Of a DNA stretch of 7,425 nt, positions 6,165 to 7,425 are shown one piece after another. Origin of the DNA: JBBKWG01 sp037968835. GTDB taxonomy: Bacteria > Pseudomonadota > Alphaproteobacteria > Rhodobacterales > Rhodobacteraceae. Each line of letters opens with the position of its first letter. Within the stretch, counting starts at the first letter, position 1. Location of the stretch: assembly GCA_037968835.1 (NCBI GenBank), contig JBBKWG010000147.1:1-7425 (forward strand), read 5' to 3'. The translations under genes were made by a program, and so were the position numbers. The notes below the pieces were generated by a model. The model saw only the letters and a list, made by a program, of their open reading frames with translations. It was not told the origin of the DNA and searched no databases.

Positions 6165-7160
6165 ATGCCTTCAAATGCCAAAGGCGCGCTTCTGGCCCTT
6201 CTGGCCTTTGCGACATTCTCGGCGCACGACGTGGTCGTGAAATTTCTGGGCGGGACCTATACGCCGTTTCAGATCATCTTCTTTTCGGTGTTGCTGAGCT
6301 TTCCGCTGGCGACGCTCATGTTGATGCGCGACCGCGCGGTCGGCACGTTGCGCCCGGTGCATCCTTGGTGGATGACGGCGCGGATCATCTCGGCCGCGGT
6401 TACTGGCGTTACCGCGTTCTATGCGTTTTCGGTCCTGCCGCTGGCACAGGTCTATGTCTTTCTGTTCGCCTCGCCGCTGCTGATCACTGTCCTGTCGATC
6501 CCGATACTGGGCGAAAAGGTCGGCCCGCATCGCTGGGCCGCCGTTGCGATGGGGTTGCTTGGGGTGATGATCGTTCTGCGACCCGGCGCCGAGCCGTTCA
6601 GCCTCGGGCACCTCGCCGGACTGATTGCTGCCGCATCAAGCGCGCTTGCGTCCGTCATCACGCGCCGCATCGGCAAAGAGGAACGCAGCGCGGTGATGAT
6701 GCTGTATCCGATGACCGCCAATTTCGTGCTGATGGGGGCGGTCCTGCCCTTTGTCTACGTGCCGATGCCGGCAGCGCATCTGGGACTTCTTGCGGTGATG
6801 TCGGCGCTGGGCTTCGCTGCCGCGCTGACGATCATCTCGGCTTACCGGTCGGCGGATGCCGCGGTTGTCGCGCCGATGCAGTATTCGCAGATCATCTGGG
6901 CCGCGCTGTTCGGCGCGTTTCTGTTCGGCGAGACGCCCGACCGCGCGACGTGGATCGGCGTGACCATCATTGTCGCGGCGGGTCTTTACGTGGTGCTGCG
7001 CGAAAGCATCGGTGGGCGGACGCGCACGTCGCCGGTTCTGAACGCGCGCGCGCGGCCCGAAACCGGTAGTGTCACGCGCATCAGCGCCGCGATCCGGGCG
7101 CGCGCGGATGCGGTCGAACCGGGATACGTTGCCCTTGCAAAAGACCGGGATGCCCGGTAA
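6165..7160 (+). CDS. DMT superfamily (EamA-type) permease
   Basis: Integral inner-membrane transporter of the drug/metabolite transporter superfamily, 331 residues, with about ten predicted helices arranged as two EamA repeats. Repeat one runs from about 7 to 138 and ends in LPLAQVYVFLFASPLLITVL, then GEKVGPHRWAAVAMGLLGVMI. Repeat two runs from about 149 to 278 and ends in APMQYSQIIWAALFGAFLFG, then ETPDRATWIGVTIIVAAG. The repeated pattern of a proline-containing helix, then GE, then a Gly-rich last helix is diagnostic. After the last helix there is a basic, hydrophilic tail of about 50 residues (from RESIGGRTRT, 279-288), presumably cytoplasmic. ATG 6165 is preceded by AGGTG at 6156-6160. 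The substrate cannot be read from sequence; members export amino acids, metabolites or drugs. It follows the kinase after 155 bases on the same strand, with no terminator seen between, but a functional link is unproven. Confidence 0.92.
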   Translation: MPSNAKGALLALLAFATFSAHDVVVKFLGGTYTPFQIIFFSVLLSFPLATLMLMRDRAVGTLRPVHPWWMTARIISAAVTGVTAFYAFSVLPLAQVYVFLFASPLLITVLSIPILGEKVGPHRWAAVAMGLLGVMIVLRPGAEPFSLGHLAGLIAAASSALASVITRRIGKEERSAVMMLYPMTANFVLMGAVLPFVYVPMPAAHLGLLAVMSALGFAAALTIISAYRSADAAVVAPMQYSQIIWAALFGAFLFGETPDRATWIGVTIIVAAGLYVVLRESIGGRTRTSPVLNARARPETGSVTRISAAIRARADAVEPGYVALAKDRDAR

Positions 7161-7175
7161 TCCGCGCGGCACGGT

Positions 7176-7252
7176 CGGGCAGTAGCGCAGCCTGGTAGCG
7201 CACCTGCTTCGGGAGCAGGGGGTCGGAGGTTCGAATCCTCTCTGCCCGACCA
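7176..7252 (+). tRNA. tRNA-Pro, anticodon CGG
   Basis: A complete 77-base cloverleaf. The acceptor CGGGCAG (7176-7182) pairs with CTGCCCG (7242-7248). The D stem is GCGC/GCGC (7185-7188, 7198-7201). The anticodon stem CCTGC/GCAGG (7203-7207, 7215-7219) encloses TTCGGGA, with anticodon CGG at 7210-7212, reading the proline codon CCG. The T stem GGAGG/CCTCT with loop TTCGAAT spans 7225-7241. The discriminator is A7249 and the CCA end is encoded (7250-7252). The C1-G72 pair together with A73 is characteristic of bacterial proline tRNAs. It begins 15 bases after the permease stop. A weak promoter (TTGCAA 7135-7140, TAATCC 7158-7163) may lie within the permease end. Confidence 0.97.
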
Positions 7253-7284
7253 ATCATCCGCACAAACGGTGATCCGCAGGGGGC

Positions 7285-7425
7285 CTACCCGCTCGGGCCC
7301 CAGCCCAGCCGATGGCCGTCGACGTGAAAGTCGACCCCGCTTGCGGGGCTTTCGCAGACGGCGCTGGCGCCGGCTTTGCGCAGGAGAATTTTCCAGGTCT
7401 GAACGCTGATCGGGTTAGGCTTCGC
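7285..7425 (-). CDS. C-terminal end of an unidentified protein (cut by right edge)
   Basis: Reading leftward from 7425 gives 46 uninterrupted residues ending in TAG (complement of 7285-7287). They begin AKPNPISVQTWKILLRKAGA and end VDFHVDGHRLGWGPSG. Codon choice (GCC, GGC, GTC, GAC) fits the other genes here, and the peptide looks protein-like: a helix-forming basic stretch, then short beta-like GVDFHVDGHRLGWG. I cannot assign a family from this fragment. The gene converges on the tRNA, with 32 bases between its stop and the tRNA 3' end. Confidence 0.6.
   Translation of the reverse strand, partial: AKPNPISVQTWKILLRKAGASAVCESPASGVDFHVDGHRLGWGPSG
7326..7353. repeat. strong hairpin inside the right-edge coding fragment
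   Basis: CCCCGC (7335-7340) and GCGGGG (7343-7348) are perfectly complementary, folding as a 5-pair stem with a CTTG tetraloop. GAAAG (7326-7330) and CTTTC (7349-7353) extend it across a TCGA bulge. It lies within the minus-strand reading frame. It could instead act as a structure at the end of a transcript coming through the tRNA. Confidence 0.4.

Noticed and set aside
6636..7253. Minus-strand frame over the permease and tRNA
   Set aside because: It includes the complement of the tRNA gene and lies antisense to transmembrane coding sequence.
7280..7301. GGGGCC/GGCCCC hairpin considered as the tRNA-Pro terminator
   Set aside because: It has a 10-base loop and no T run, and overlaps the stop of the minus-strand gene; not enough to call.
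1..7425. CRISPR array, insertion sequence, prophage or defence system
   Set aside because: No spaced direct repeats, transposase motifs, terminal repeats or phage-like genes were seen; the codon use is uniform by eye.

Overview
The window looks like ordinary chromosomal DNA of a GC-rich alphaproteobacterium, most likely Rhodobacterales (Roseobacter/Rhodobacteraceae group). The basis is recalled similarity of the LeuD and LeuB proteins, a MipA/OmpV-type outer-membrane protein, an HWE-family histidine kinase (a family concentrated in Alphaproteobacteria) and the overall codon use. No database search was possible, so genus and species are not claimed.

Layout, left to right. (1) Positions 1-572, minus strand: the N-terminal 190 residues of a secreted MipA/OmpV-like outer-membrane protein that runs off the left edge. 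(2) A 115-base divergent intergenic region with a dyad and a plausible promoter. (3) leuD (688-1296), followed by a strong intrinsic terminator. (4) A 254-base gap with several small inverted repeats. (5) An unrecognised multi-pass inner-membrane protein (1551-2387), then a secreted endonuclease/exonuclease/phosphatase-fold protein (2264-3478, start uncertain), then leuB (3566-4672), probably one transcript. (6) A terminator-like hairpin and a dyad-rich 185-base gap. (7) An HWE histidine kinase (4858-6009) whose membrane domain closely resembles the ethylene-binding domain of plant ETR1, including the Cys and His copper ligands. (8) A ten-helix DMT/EamA permease (6165-7160). (9) tRNA-Pro(CGG), 7176-7252. 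(10) On the minus strand, the last 46 residues of an unidentified protein entering from the right edge (7285-7425).

How the genes work together. LeuD (isopropylmalate isomerase small subunit) and LeuB (isopropylmalate dehydrogenase) catalyse consecutive steps of leucine synthesis. LeuC, the partner of LeuD, is not in the window. The two genes between leuD and leuB have no evident role in leucine synthesis. The kinase has no response regulator beside it, so its output must lie elsewhere.

There is no sign of a mobile element, CRISPR array, prophage or defence island. The most interesting item is the ethylene-receptor-like sensor kinase. Secondary points are the degenerate active-site motifs and unclear start of the phosphatase-fold protein, and the dyad-rich upstream regions.
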